From Polaromonas sp. SP1 (GTDB taxonomy: Bacteria > Pseudomonadota > Gammaproteobacteria > Burkholderiales > Burkholderiaceae_C), in NCBI RefSeq assembly GCF_003711205.1, contig NZ_CP031013.1, positions 4,258,501 through 4,322,500 on the forward strand: a stretch of 64,000 bases of DNA, written 5' to 3'. Position numbers and translations under genes: made by a program. Shown here in pieces: positions 16,092-26,408 of the stretch; position 1 is the stretch's first letter, and every line of letters starts with the position of its first letter. The notes under the pieces were generated by a model. It saw only the letters and a program-made list of their open reading frames with translations. It made no database searches and had not been told where the DNA came from.

Positions 16092-18922
16092 CGTTTGAGC
16101 AGCGCCTTCAGCACGTTCTGCACGCGCCGCGCCTTGGCGGGGTCAAAGTCGGCGGCCAGCACCTGGGCGGCGTCTTCGCCCCAGGTCTCGGCCGGTGCGG
16201 GCGCGTTGCGTTTGGTGAGCAGCTGCAGTTGCAGCATGCGGCGTTCGCTGATGTGCTCGGCCGGCGTGGGCAGCTCGGCCGCGATTTCCAGGCGCAGCAG
16301 CGCTTCGGAGGCGTCCTTGCCCGACGGCGTGCCGACGGCCTGCACCCAGCGGTTGCGCACCGCGGGCGAGACCACCTTGCCGAGATCCTGCGCGCTTGGC
16401 AGCTGTGCCGGGTCGCGTTTTTCCCAGGCGGTGAGCAGATTCGTCAGCACCTCGCCGTGCGCCTGCATGGCGAGCTTTTTCAGGGCATTGTTGGCCGCCT
16501 CAAAGGCTTCACGCTGGGCGCGGAAAGCCGCGTCGCCCAGGCGTGGGCCGCGCTCTTCAAAGGCAGGGCGTGCGTTGCGGTCGCCACGGTCAGCGCCGCG
16601 CGGGCCGCGGTCGTCACGGCCTTCACGGTAAGGTTCGAACTTGTTGTCGGTGCTCTGGCGCGCACCGCCTGGCTTGCTGCCGGGGCGTGCGTCCTTGCGG
16701 TCGCCGAATTTGCCGCCGCGTCCAGGCGCCACAGGCTCGGCCTTCTTCATGCCGGGGCGGTCGTCGCCGCGCCGTGCGATGACGGGCTTGGGTGCGGGTT
16801 TCGGTGCGGGTGCGGGCTCAGCCGGTGCGCTGGCGGGCTCGCTGGCTTCGGCGAATTCCGCAGCGGCAGCATCGGCCGCCGCATCGGCGGGCGTTGCATC
16901 TGCTATGGTTTCTGTAGCGGACTGTCCAGTATCTGCGCTGGCTGCAGCCTCATTTTCTTTAGAAACGGGTGCGGCATTCGCATCGGCCAATGCAGCCTCG
17001 ACGGATGGCGCAGCGGGTGCGGCAGCCGGTGCAGGCACGGGCACCTGGCCGCGCACGATGGCTTCCAGCGCCTTGGCGGCGGCGTGAATTTTCTGCACAT
17101 CGCCGCTGGCGGTAGCGGCTTCAACTGCTTTGGAGGCCTCGAGCACCATGCGGTCGTATTCGCCCAAAGCGGCCGCGGCTTTTTCGCGCTCGGCCGTCTT
17201 GCGCTGGAAGGCGTCGTCGATGGGTTTGCGGAAGGCGTCCCACATCTTTTGCTCTTGCTTGCGCTCGATCGGCACGCCCTGCGCCTCATGCTGCCAGCGC
17301 TGCTGCAGCGACTTGACGGCGTCGATGCGCAGTTGCGGCTCGGCGCCCAGCACCACGGCCTCTTCAATCATGGCCTTGCGGCGTGCGATGCTTTCGGTGC
17401 GCGCGGCGGTCAGCGCGGCGTCGGCCGTCTCCATGGCGGCTTTCCACTGGGGCTGGATTTCGGCAAACGCCTTTTCACCCAGGTGGCCGGCGTCGCGCCA
17501 TTTTTCGACAAAGCCGTTGAGGCTGCGGATGTGGTGCTTCCAGTCGGTGTTGCCCTTGTTGGCTTCAGCCCAGGCCAGCACTTCGTCGATCAGCAGCTTG
17601 CGCTCGGCCTTGACGGTTTCGCTTTGCTCCTTGACCTTCTCGAGCCAGGCTTCGACGACCTTGTGCGCTTCGTTGCAGGCGTCGTCAAAACGCTTCCACA
17701 GCGCGTGGTTGGGCGTGCCGCCCTGGTCGCTGGTCTTCCACTGCTCGCGCATGGCGCGCAGGGCTTCTTGCTGCTTGCGGCCGCCCAGCGGCTTGGCCAC
17801 CAGGGCCTCGGCTTTGACGACCAGCTCTTCGCGGATCTGGTCGGCGCGCCAGCGCTGCCAGCCTTCGAGTTCACCGGCGGCCGTCAAGGCGGCGTGCGCA
17901 GCGGCTTCAAGTTTGCTGTCGATGTTGCGGATGTTCTCTTTCAGGGCCTGGCGCAGGTCAGCAGCGACCTTGGGCGTGGACTTGCCATGGCCTTCGCCGA
18001 CTTCATGCTCCAGGCGCGCGAGTGCTTCCTGCACGATGGCGGTCGATTTTTCGCGCATGTCTTTGAGCACGGCCGGATCGATCTTGGCCTTGGGCGCACG
18101 TGCGGGCTGATCGCCTGCGGCGGGCGGCAGGCCGCGGGCAGCGCGCAGCTCGTCGGCCCACACGGGCACGGCGGGCAGAGGTGCGGCGGTATCTTCAGCA
18201 GCCTTTTGGGCCTGCGCGAGTGCGCCCTGGAAGGCGTCCCACACAGCCAGCAACTGCGCGCGCGATGCGTCGAGCAGCGGCGGGAACTTGGCATCCACGC
18301 TGGCCCAATTGGCGTCATGCGTGATTTCGTCGGCCTGCGACTGCCAGTGCGTGACATCACCGCGCAGGGATTCGAGGGCGGCTTCGGCGTCGCGCCAGGG
18401 CTTGAGGGACAGCACTTCGGTGCGCTGGGCCAGCAGCACGGCGGCCTCGCGCTGCACCTGGGTGCGGTGCTGCAGGTCTTCAATCGTCTTGACGCGGTCG
18501 GCCAGCTGGACCTTCAGGCCGGCCAGCGGCTCTTTGGACAGCGGCGCGCCGGCCTTGGCGGCATCACGCTGCCAGGCCAGGGCGTCGGCAAGGTTGAGCT
18601 TGGGCACGGCCAGCAGCGCCTGGGCTTTGTCGGCCCACTCGGCGGCCACGGCTTCCTGGCCCTTGCTGCGTTTGATCTCGTCGAGCTTTTCTTTCAGCGG
18701 CTTGGCGGCGCCCTTGTCGCGGTTGGCCAGGTCCTTGTAGACCTCGGCCATCTGCTCGGCCGAAGGCTCGGTGGCCAGCCAGGTGCGGATGCGCGCGGTG
18801 CGCTCGCCCGAGGTCGGCGCGGAAAACGCGCCGCCGGTCAGGCCGTCCAGCGGATGGGCTTCTGCCTGCTTGGTGGTGGGCGTTTTCACGGCGGGGGTTT
18901 CGGGTTTGGAAGATTTAAACAT
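16088..18922 (-). CDS. Large DUF349 coiled-coil protein
   Basis: 944 residues, highly charged and helical. At least two DUF349-type repeats are readable: around 385-440 (LRAMREQWKTSDQG, then LWKRFDDACNEAHK) and around 515-575 (SLQQRWQHEAQGVP, then MWDAFRKPIDDAFQRK). The C-terminal third has an Ala/Pro/Glu-rich disordered linker, a basic Gly/Arg/Asp-rich patch and a final helical region. DUF349 proteins are poorly understood and possibly RNA- or ribosome-associated; the basic patch would fit nucleic-acid binding, which is an inference. A family A repeat (16902-16956) lies in the linker-coding part. It overlaps the hemolysin III gene by four bases. Confidence 0.85.
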   Translation of the reverse strand: MFKSSKPETPAVKTPTTKQAEAHPLDGLTGGAFSAPTSGERTARIRTWLATEPSAEQMAEVYKDLANRDKGAAKPLKEKLDEIKRSKGQEAVAAEWADKAQALLAVPKLNLADALAWQRDAAKAGAPLSKEPLAGLKVQLADRVKTIEDLQHRTQVQREAAVLLAQRTEVLSLKPWRDAEAALESLRGDVTHWQSQADEITHDANWASVDAKFPPLLDASRAQLLAVWDAFQGALAQAQKAAEDTAAPLPAVPVWADELRAARGLPPAAGDQPARAPKAKIDPAVLKDMREKSTAIVQEALARLEHEVGEGHGKSTPKVAADLRQALKENIRNIDSKLEAAAHAALTAAGELEGWQRWRADQIREELVVKAEALVAKPLGGRKQQEALRAMREQWKTSDQGGTPNHALWKRFDDACNEAHKVVEAWLEKVKEQSETVKAERKLLIDEVLAWAEANKGNTDWKHHIRSLNGFVEKWRDAGHLGEKAFAEIQPQWKAAMETADAALTAARTESIARRKAMIEEAVVLGAEPQLRIDAVKSLQQRWQHEAQGVPIERKQEQKMWDAFRKPIDDAFQRKTAEREKAAAALGEYDRMVLEASKAVEAATASGDVQKIHAAAKALEAIVRGQVPVPAPAAAPAAPSVEAALADANAAPVSKENEAAASADTGQSATETIADATPADAAADAAAAEFAEASEPASAPAEPAPAPKPAPKPVIARRGDDRPGMKKAEPVAPGRGGKFGDRKDARPGSKPGGARQSTDNKFEPYREGRDDRGPRGADRGDRNARPAFEERGPRLGDAAFRAQREAFEAANNALKKLAMQAHGEVLTNLLTAWEKRDPAQLPSAQDLGKVVSPAVRNRWVQAVGTPSGKDASEALLRLEIAAELPTPAEHISERRMLQLQLLTKRNAPAPAETWGEDAAQVLAADFDPAKARRVQNVLKALLKR
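16902..16956 (+). repeat. Dispersed double-hairpin repeat (family A), in DUF349 gene
   Basis: Reads GCTATGGTTTCTGTAGC, a spacer, then GCGCTGGCTGCAGCCTCATTTT. It is degenerate in the second stem and in frame within the disordered linker of the DUF349 protein. Confidence 0.55.
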
Positions 18923-19107
18923 GGGAGCGCAAGGTCAAAAAATAAGTGCCGCCAGCCGCAAGGCTCCCCGGGAAATGGGGGACTTTGCAGGCGGCAGCGG
19001 GTGTTGGATTGGATGGGGGGCCGGCGCCGCAACCCGTGTTGCGCGCCCAGGCCCGAGGGCCCCATAAAAGCTTTATCAATAAAGCACTGACGCTATTTTC
19101 GCCTTTT

Positions 19108-22100
19108 TTAAGGCATCGCCAAATTCAGCTCTGCGCGAGGTGTCCATTTGGCCTCCGGCGGTATGGCTTTGGCGGCGCCCAGGAAGAGCCTTTCAGGAGG
19201 CAAATCACGCGACGCGAGGTAGTCTTTCACCGCCACACCGCGCTGCACCGCCAGCTCGCGCATGGCGCTGTCGTTGACCTGGATGTCGGCCAGCAGCAGT
19301 TTTTCCATCTCGGGCACGGGCAGGTCTTTGGCCAGGCCGACCAGGTTGCGCGGCTTGGGCATGTCGGCGCGTTTGTAGACCTCTTTGAGCAAGGCGGGGT
19401 ATTCGTCCGCACCGATGCTGACGGCGGCGGCGGTGGTGCCGCCCTCCTTCACGGCCAGGCGGCGTTTTTCAGCGCGCACCAGCGAATCGAGCCGCGCGCG
19501 CTTGAAGCCGTCGCGCTCGGCCTCGACGCTGCTGGTGCCCACCACGGTGAGCTGCAGCGAGGGCCGCTCGGCCAGCGCCTTGGCGACTTTGTCGAGGCCA
19601 GCCTTGGCTTCGGGGCCCAGCTCGGCGCTGCCGGCGTTAAAGCCGACGGTGCTGAGTTCTTCACCGCCGCCGCCCAGCGCGCTGGCCAGCAGCGAGAACG
19701 GCGCGGTGATCGCCTTGACGATCACATTGATGATGACCTTGACGATGATGGGCCCGAGGCTGAACTGCGGGTCGTTGAGCGAGCCGCTGATCGGCAGGTC
19801 GATGTCGATCACGCCGTTGCGGTCGGCCAGCAAGGCGACGGCCAGCTTGACCGGCAGGCTGGCGGTGGAGCCCGGCACTTTCTCGCCGAAGGCCAACTGG
19901 TTGAGGATGACCTTGTTGGTGGCGGTGAGCCGGCCGTCGGGCAGCACCACATAACCCACGTCGACGCTGAGCTTGCCGCGGTTGATGCCGTAGCCCGAAT
20001 ACTTGACGGAGTACGGCGACAGCGGCGGCAGCTCGAGGTCGCGCACCTTGCCTTTGATGTCGAGCGCGAGCGGCTTGGCCAGCGGGTTGAGCTTGCCCAG
20101 GATTTCAAGCGAGGCCGTGCCCTCGGCCCGGCCGCGCAGTTCGAGGTCGGCCATGTTGGGCGCCACCGGCGCACCGCCGGCCGCAGCCGCAGGCGCCACC
20201 GACGAGAACGCGCTGAGCTTGCCGGTCAGCTCGGTCAGGTCGGCCGAATAATTGGGTTTGACAAAACGGTCTGAGAACAGCACCTTGCCGTTGATCAGGC
20301 TGATGGGGCCGAAGCTCACAACGGCGGGCGGCCCGCCGGATGCCGTCGCCGCCGGTGCAGCAGGGCTGATCGGTTGCGCGGAGGTTTGTGAGCCTTTTTG
20401 GCCTCCGGCCAAGGCAGCGCCTTGGGTGGCGGCTATCGTTTTTGTAGCATCGGCGGCCGGGGCCGCCGTGGCCGATGTCTCGGGTGCGTTGCCCTTGACC
20501 AGGTCCTGCAGGTTGATGCGGCCGTCGGGCATGACGATCACGCGCGCAAAAAAGTCGGTGAGCACCGTTTCCTTCACGTCCACGCGCGTGGCCTTGGCAG
20601 GCTCCAGCGCCACATGCAGGCCGCGCAGGTTCAGCGCTTTCCAGGCCAGCAGGTCCTCACTTGGCGCCAGCTTGTTGGCGCGGAATTCTTCCAGCGCCAC
20701 ATCGCCCGTGACCTGCGCCTGCGTGCCGGCCGGCAGCTGGCGGTAAGCAACGCGGCCCTTGAAGCTGGCGTCGGCGCGCAGCAGTTCGATGTTCAGGGTT
20801 TCGGCAAAGTAAGGCTCAAAGGCCTGCAGCGGCAGGCGGTCGACCACCAGCCGGCCCTGCGCCTGGATGGGTGCCAGGCCCAGGTTGCCATTGAAGTCGA
20901 CCTTGCCGGGCTCGAAGCGGCCGGTGGCCAGGCGCAACGACGCCGTCAGCGGCATGGGCCTGGCAGCCTGCGCTTTGGAGGCCGGCCTGTCGTCCAGCAG
21001 CAAACCCGTGAGCTGGGCCTTGACGGCGCTGACCTCAAAGGCCACGGGCTTGGCGCCGGCCTTGTCAGAGAACGACATGGCCCCGCCGTCGAGCTGCACA
21101 TCCTGCACGGCCACGGCCCATGAGGGTGCGGACGCACGGGTGGCGGCGTCGGTGGGCGGTGGGGGTACAGTGGCTGCGCCGCCCGGGGTTTTGCCGACCA
21201 TCCAGCGCTCATACATCCAGCGTTTGTCGCTGCCGCGCTCGACGCGGGCTTTGGGCTGGGTCAGCTGCAATTTGGCGGCCTTGAAGGTCTGGCCGGTCAG
21301 GTCGATGTCGACCTGCGCCAGGTCCACCCGTTTGACGGAGACCAGCGAGACCTTGCCCTCGGCCAGTTGCACGTCGCTCAGGGCGACTTGCGGCGCGGTG
21401 ACTTGCAGCGCCTGCGGTTTGTCGCCGCTGGGCGCCTGCCAGGTGATGCCCAGCTGGGCGTCGAGCTGGCCGTTGAGTGCGGGCAGCAAAAACTGGCCGA
21501 TGTATTTGGCGGCCATGCCCAGCGGCCAGGAAGCCACGTTGGCGGTGACCTGCGCGGCCTGGTCGGTGGCGGTGCCGTTGAAGGTGAGGAGCGCGGGGGC
21601 CGCGGGGGCCTCTGGCACGGCGGGCTGGGCGGTCTTTTTAGCTGCGGGCTTGGCCGGCGCCGGCGCGGCGGCCGGCGGCTCCAGCCCCACCGAGCCGTCG
21701 AACTTCAGGGGCGCGCCGGCGGCAAAGGGGATGGCGATGGCCGAGGCGTTGAGCGCCAGGCCGGCCAGGCGGATGTCGGCGGGCGAGGCCAGGGTTTCGT
21801 CCAGCCAGTTCACCCGGCCGCCGCGTACCGCCACGCGGGCGACCTGCACTTTCCAGGGCGTGGCGGCGGGTGCTTTGGCGGGCGCTGCGGGGACGGGACT
21901 GCTGGCGGCGCCGCTTGCAGCCCCGGCCTGGCCTTGTGGATCATTTTGGCCTCCAGCCCTTTCTGTACCTTGGCCAGTAGCTCCTTTTTTGATAGCAACC
22001 GGCGCACCGGACGACGCCAGCAGGTTCAGCCGCCCTGCCCTGTCACGGGCCAGCGACAGCGTGGGCGCCGTGAGCTCCACCGCCGAAAGCTTGACGAACT

Positions 22101-23217
22101 GCTCGAGCGGACGAACGTCGTCCATGCTGACCTGCAGGCGGTCGAAAGCCAGCAGGTCGGGCCGGGCGGGCGGCGGGGTTTCGGCGGCGGCGGCGCGTTT
22201 GCCGGGGGACGCGGGCTTGGCCTGGACGGCCGCTGGCGCCGCCTGCGCGCTTAGCAGCCTGACTTTTTCCGCCGTCACCGTTCCGGAGATCCGCACCGAA
22301 GTCGCCGGGGTTTGCTCAAACGCGACCTTGGCGTCGGCATGCAGCACGGCGGCCTGCAGTTTCACCGGCAGGCTGGCCGGCCAATAACCGAGGTAGGGGC
22401 TCAGATCAAGGCCGCGCAACGTGAGCGTGGCATCGGTTTTGTGTGTCTGGGCAAAGGGCGTGCCTTCGGCGGCGGTGTCAAAACTGCTGCCGTTGAGCTT
22501 GAAAGCCAGGTGCGGCGAGGTCTTGATCTCGCGTTTGGACTTGAGGTTGCTCAGGAATGGCACCGACAGGCCCAGCTCGCGCAGTTCATGGGTTTTGCCG
22601 ACGGACTGGTCGGTAAAGTCCATGCGCCCGCCGCTGACCACGATGTTATAGACCGCGAACTTCGGCGGGTCGCCGGCCGGCGGCGCGTCTTCGGGCGACT
22701 TCAAACGCTCAAGGATGTCGTCGATGTCGTATCGGCCGTCGCCCTGGTGCGTGAGAAAGACCACCGGTTCGTCGACCTGCACCGCGTCGGCCACCGGCGC
22801 AAAACGCAGCAGGGACTCGAGCTCTGCATCTATATATATGCGCTTGATGGAAAGCTGGGGGGTTTTCTGGGGAGAGGCCTGGGCAGAGGAGGCCTGGGAA
22901 GCCCTGGCAATCGCCAGGTCGCGCAGGGTCAGCTCCAGCGACCAGGGCTTGAAGTCGACCTCGCCCACCGTGACCTGCCGGCCCAGCTTTTCAGAGGCGA
23001 TCTTCTCGACTTGCGACTTCAGGATGGACGGCACGGCCGCATAAGCCAGCGCCCAGACCAGCAGCAGGATCCCGACCGCCCAGGCCGCGCGCCGCCGCCA
23101 GAGCGGCGACCGGGCCACGGCGGCCCCCCTGGCCGGCAGTGACTTGCCGATTTCGCGCCAATCGGCCTCGCGCCAGTTGAACTCCCGCCATTTATTCTTC
23201 AAATCTTTGATTGCCAT
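19108..23217 (-). CDS. Giant DUF748 (AsmA-like) envelope protein
   Basis: 1369 residues. One N-terminal membrane helix (about 45-63, AAWAVGILLLVWALAYAAV) anchors a very large periplasmic part. DUF748 repeats of the AsmA/TamB-like kind cover most of it, with Ala/Pro linkers. The last 180 residues include an OmpA-like half-signature (FNAGSAELGPEAKAGLDKVAKAL, cut short here as FNAGSAELGPEAK) split by an insertion. AsmA-like proteins are linked to phospholipid transport between membranes; assigning that role here is inference. Two family A repeats lie in linker-coding sequence (20396-20448, 21943-21996). It stands alone on the minus strand, 185 bp from the DUF349 gene. Confidence 0.87.
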   Translation of the reverse strand: MAIKDLKNKWREFNWREADWREIGKSLPARGAAVARSPLWRRRAAWAVGILLLVWALAYAAVPSILKSQVEKIASEKLGRQVTVGEVDFKPWSLELTLRDLAIARASQASSAQASPQKTPQLSIKRIYIDAELESLLRFAPVADAVQVDEPVVFLTHQGDGRYDIDDILERLKSPEDAPPAGDPPKFAVYNIVVSGGRMDFTDQSVGKTHELRELGLSVPFLSNLKSKREIKTSPHLAFKLNGSSFDTAAEGTPFAQTHKTDATLTLRGLDLSPYLGYWPASLPVKLQAAVLHADAKVAFEQTPATSVRISGTVTAEKVRLLSAQAAPAAVQAKPASPGKRAAAAETPPPARPDLLAFDRLQVSMDDVRPLEQFVKLSAVELTAPTLSLARDRAGRLNLLASSGAPVAIKKGATGQGTERAGGQNDPQGQAGAASGAASSPVPAAPAKAPAATPWKVQVARVAVRGGRVNWLDETLASPADIRLAGLALNASAIAIPFAAGAPLKFDGSVGLEPPAAAPAPAKPAAKKTAQPAVPEAPAAPALLTFNGTATDQAAQVTANVASWPLGMAAKYIGQFLLPALNGQLDAQLGITWQAPSGDKPQALQVTAPQVALSDVQLAEGKVSLVSVKRVDLAQVDIDLTGQTFKAAKLQLTQPKARVERGSDKRWMYERWMVGKTPGGAATVPPPPTDAATRASAPSWAVAVQDVQLDGGAMSFSDKAGAKPVAFEVSAVKAQLTGLLLDDRPASKAQAARPMPLTASLRLATGRFEPGKVDFNGNLGLAPIQAQGRLVVDRLPLQAFEPYFAETLNIELLRADASFKGRVAYRQLPAGTQAQVTGDVALEEFRANKLAPSEDLLAWKALNLRGLHVALEPAKATRVDVKETVLTDFFARVIVMPDGRINLQDLVKGNAPETSATAAPAADATKTIAATQGAALAGGQKGSQTSAQPISPAAPAATASGGPPAVVSFGPISLINGKVLFSDRFVKPNYSADLTELTGKLSAFSSVAPAAAAGGAPVAPNMADLELRGRAEGTASLEILGKLNPLAKPLALDIKGKVRDLELPPLSPYSVKYSGYGINRGKLSVDVGYVVLPDGRLTATNKVILNQLAFGEKVPGSTASLPVKLAVALLADRNGVIDIDLPISGSLNDPQFSLGPIIVKVIINVIVKAITAPFSLLASALGGGGEELSTVGFNAGSAELGPEAKAGLDKVAKALAERPSLQLTVVGTSSVEAERDGFKRARLDSLVRAEKRRLAVKEGGTTAAAVSIGADEYPALLKEVYKRADMPKPRNLVGLAKDLPVPEMEKLLLADIQVNDSAMRELAVQRGVAVKDYLASRDLPPERLFLGAAKAIPPEAKWTPRAELNLAMP
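20396..20448 (-). repeat. Dispersed double-hairpin repeat (family A), in DUF748 gene
   Basis: On the minus strand it reads GCTACAAAAACGATAGC and ends in GGCCGGAGGCCAAAA, the typical GGAGGCC end of the family. It is translated as part of an Ala/Gly-rich linker. Confidence 0.65.
21943..21996 (-). repeat. Second family A repeat in DUF748 gene
   Basis: On the minus strand it begins GCTATCAAAAAAGGAGC and ends GGGCTGGAGGCCAAAAT, a good match to the consensus end. It lies in frame about 1.5 kb from the other copy in the same gene. Confidence 0.7.
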
Positions 23218-23312
23218 AGGCGTCGAGTTTTTAGCGCCGGGGCCGATAGGTCAATGATTTATTTGAAAAAGACGGTCAATCAAAGGGCATTAAAAAGCGG
23301 TTGCGCCAAAAG

Positions 23313-23344
23313 AAAAACCCCGGGCAGCGAGGCCGACCGGGGTT
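23313..23344 (-). terminator. Intrinsic terminator on the minus strand
   Basis: On the minus strand an 8-bp perfect stem (AACCCCGG with CCGGGGTT) is followed by TTTTTC. It lies upstream of the DUF748 start, so it must end a separate minus-strand transcript that begins further right, or insulate DUF748 from antisense readthrough. Confidence 0.8.
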
Positions 23345-23600
23345 GACGGCGGGCGTTTATGCTCATGCCGTCTGGTTTCCGCAAAGAAGAGATGAATCGT
23401 CCTCAGTGCGATGAAAGCAAGTGATTGCTTCCAGGTTTACCGGGGTTGGTTACCCGATTGAATGCGTGAATGAACACGCAATTGCAGGTTAACCCTGCGC
23501 CGATCCAGAGGCAAGACCATCTTTTCAATCACAGTCCCGGCGGTGATTGCCTTTGCCTTTTAAGCTGCGGACCTCCGCAGGCGTCCCACACCAAGAGCCG
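23345..23600 (-). ncRNA. Candidate structured non-coding RNA
   Basis: A run of hairpins lies directly upstream (minus strand) of the terminator: 23345-23372 (GACGGC/GCCGTC), 23413-23432 (GAAAGCAA/TTGCTTCC), 23464-23479 (GCGTG/CACGC), 23484-23498 (GCAGG/CCTGC), 23526-23549 (CAATCAC/GTGATTG) and 23565-23580 (CTGCGGA/TCCGCAG). No match to tmRNA, RNase P RNA, 6S RNA or 4.5S RNA motifs could be seen. The 5' end is not defined, no clear minus-strand promoter was found, and the strand is inferred from the terminator. Confidence 0.4.
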
Positions 23601-23770
23601 AATCTGGCCTACATCCGGTCCCGCAATCCGCCGATCCAGGCTTTTTTACAAAGAACTTAACTTAGAGCTTGGTCTCAAAAAGGGGCCGTAACTATCTTGA
23701 TTCTGGGCGTTTCTGCCAGGAACCAAGGTTTTTATTCGTCTTTTTAATATAAAGAATCAATTTGTTATTA

Positions 23771-23800
23771 TTGACAGGTTATTAACGAGACCCATAGAAT
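23771..23800 (+). promoter_or_regulatory. Sigma-70 promoter for the transglycosylase gene
   Basis: TTGACA at 23771-23776 is a perfect -35 and TAGAAT at 23795-23800 a good -10, with 18 bp between them. It gives an untranslated leader of about 170 nt before the start at 23977. Confidence 0.75.
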
Positions 23801-23976
23801 CCGGCCAGTCCCACAACAACCTAGGGACAACCCGAATCCGCTGCCCTATTCATCACGAAGCCGGCAACGTCAAACAGGGGGTCAACAACACCCCACAAGG
23901 CATGCCTTGGTTTGATGGCGACCCAATCAAAGCCTGCCTGGCCCCCAAAGGGCCTGCAAGCGTAGAAAGGAGTGCT

Positions 23977-24858
23977 ATGACAGCGCTAGGACAATTCAGC
24001 CTCGAGGCACACCTGAAAAGTGTGCGCAACGGTATCTCCACCGTTGCCGATGACATCGCCCAGGGCTTTTTCGAGATCACCCACAACAGCTTCGCCCTCC
24101 TGGGCCTGGCCGTCGTGTTCGCGGTGATCACACTGACTGCCCGGCCCGACTTGCGTCAGGCCGGTGAATTCAAGCTCATGACCTGGCTGCAAGAGCGCCA
24201 GGAAGCGGCCATCGGCTTTACCGAGCCGGCCGCCATTGAGCGCGCCACGGCGTCCAACCCGAAAGACCTGCCCGCCCAACAGGCGGCAGTGGCTTACTGG
24301 CTGAGCAAAAAATACGGCGTCGCGCCCGAGCCGCTGAGCGTGCTGGTGGCCGAAGCCTTCGAGATCGGCCAGAAAGCCAAGCTGGACCCCACCCTGATCC
24401 TGGCCATCATGGCGATCGAGTCGGGCTTCAACCCGTTCGCGCAAAGCCCGGTCGGCGCCCAGGGCCTGATGCAGGTCATGACCAAGGTGCACCACGACAA
24501 GTACGACAACTTCGGCGGTAAGCTGGCGGCGTTTGACCCGGTGACCAACCTGCGCGTCGGCGTCAAGGTGCTGCAGGAATGCATCGCCCGCGCCGGCTCC
24601 GTCGAAGGCGGCCTCAAATACTATGTGGGCGCTGCCAACATGGAAGACGACGGCGGCTACGCCGGCAAGGTGATGGGTGAACACGCCCGCCTGCTGGCTG
24701 TGGTGGCGTCTGCCTCCAAGCGCGGCACGCCTTCGCCGTTCTTTGGTACGCCTCCCGGTACGTCGCGCCCTGTGCCGGCCTCCTTGCCGGCCAAACCGGA
24801 CGCACTGGAAGCCGACGGCAAAACGCCGGAAAAAGTGGCGCTGCTGAACCAGTCCTGA
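23977..24858 (+). CDS. Membrane-anchored lytic transglycosylase (SLT domain)
   Basis: 293 residues. The start at 23977 is chosen for its strong Shine-Dalgarno (AAAGGAG, 5 bp upstream); the open frame continues upstream to 23902. One membrane helix (about 38-55, SFALLGLAVVFAVITLTA) anchors it. The SLT domain follows at about 133-245 with catalytic Glu148 in IMAIESGFNP, then GAQGLMQVM and LKYYVGAANM. It would cleave peptidoglycan glycan strands to 1,6-anhydro products in the periplasm. The C-terminal 50 residues are Pro-rich. It is transcribed alone and ends at a clear terminator. Confidence 0.92.
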   Translation: MTALGQFSLEAHLKSVRNGISTVADDIAQGFFEITHNSFALLGLAVVFAVITLTARPDLRQAGEFKLMTWLQERQEAAIGFTEPAAIERATASNPKDLPAQQAAVAYWLSKKYGVAPEPLSVLVAEAFEIGQKAKLDPTLILAIMAIESGFNPFAQSPVGAQGLMQVMTKVHHDKYDNFGGKLAAFDPVTNLRVGVKVLQECIARAGSVEGGLKYYVGAANMEDDGGYAGKVMGEHARLLAVVASASKRGTPSPFFGTPPGTSRPVPASLPAKPDALEADGKTPEKVALLNQS

Positions 24859-24876
24859 TTCGGTTGCCTCCACGCC

Positions 24877-24911
24877 AAAAAGCCGGGCCGCTGCCAGCGC
24901 CCCGGCTTTTT
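24877..24911 (+). terminator. Intrinsic terminator after the transglycosylase gene
   Basis: An 11-bp stem AAAAAGCCGGG/CCCGGCTTTTT around a 13-nt loop ends in five T. The A-run on the other arm means it could also work in reverse. Confidence 0.9.
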
Positions 24912-24979
24912 GCTTTCAGGGCTGCCGGCAAACAACCCCGGCACGGCGGGTTTTCGGCGCCCTCAGTTACACTAGCAAG

Positions 24980-25097
24980 GTGCGCGACTGGCGATAGGCT
25001 CAAGGTTTTTACAACCATTGGAGCTGACGTGGGACACCACTGGGAAGCGCACCGCTGAAAGCCGTTGGGCCCAAGCGTTCAGCCGTTCGCCTGGGCA
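24980..25097 (+). promoter_or_regulatory. ZTP (pfl-type) riboswitch upstream of glyA
   Basis: Three conserved blocks of the ZMP/ZTP riboswitch are readable in order: GCGCGACTGGCGA (24982 on), GTGGGACACCACTGGGAAGC (25029 on) and CCGTTCGCCTGGGCA (25083-25097). GTGCGC (24980-24985) can pair with GCGCAC (25047-25052) to close the first domain, and a variable hairpin lies between the domains. These riboswitches sense the purine intermediate ZMP, which builds up when 10-formyl-THF is short, and commonly control glyA. No downstream terminator is clear, so control is probably at translation. Confidence 0.85.
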
Positions 25098-25147
25098 GCC
25101 CTTGTTTCATTCATTGAAGAGCAGGGACCACGTCTTTAAGGACTGCC

Positions 25148-26392
<1,245 letters not shown>

Positions 26393-26408
26393 GCATGACG
26401 GACGGCGC

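Larger units (their letters stand above)
23218..23770. other. Structured intergenic region between DUF748 and transglycosylase genes
   Basis: About 550 bp with no credible protein gene. It holds a minus-strand terminator (23313-23344), at least six short hairpins (see the RNA candidate), and an AT-rich stretch at 23700-23770 leading to the transglycosylase promoter. Confidence 0.7.

Noticed and set aside
16229..19090. A 953-residue plus-strand frame opposite the DUF349 gene, and similar long antisense frames opposite accA, cysS and dnaE
   Set aside because: These are typical antisense frames of high-G+C coding DNA, with His/Gly/Ala-rich compositions and no recognisable domains.
23470..23691. 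A 73-residue plus-strand frame in the intergenic region
   Set aside because: No Shine-Dalgarno, odd composition, and it overlaps the hairpin cluster. A 27-codon minus-strand frame (from about 23520) was also discarded for the same reasons.
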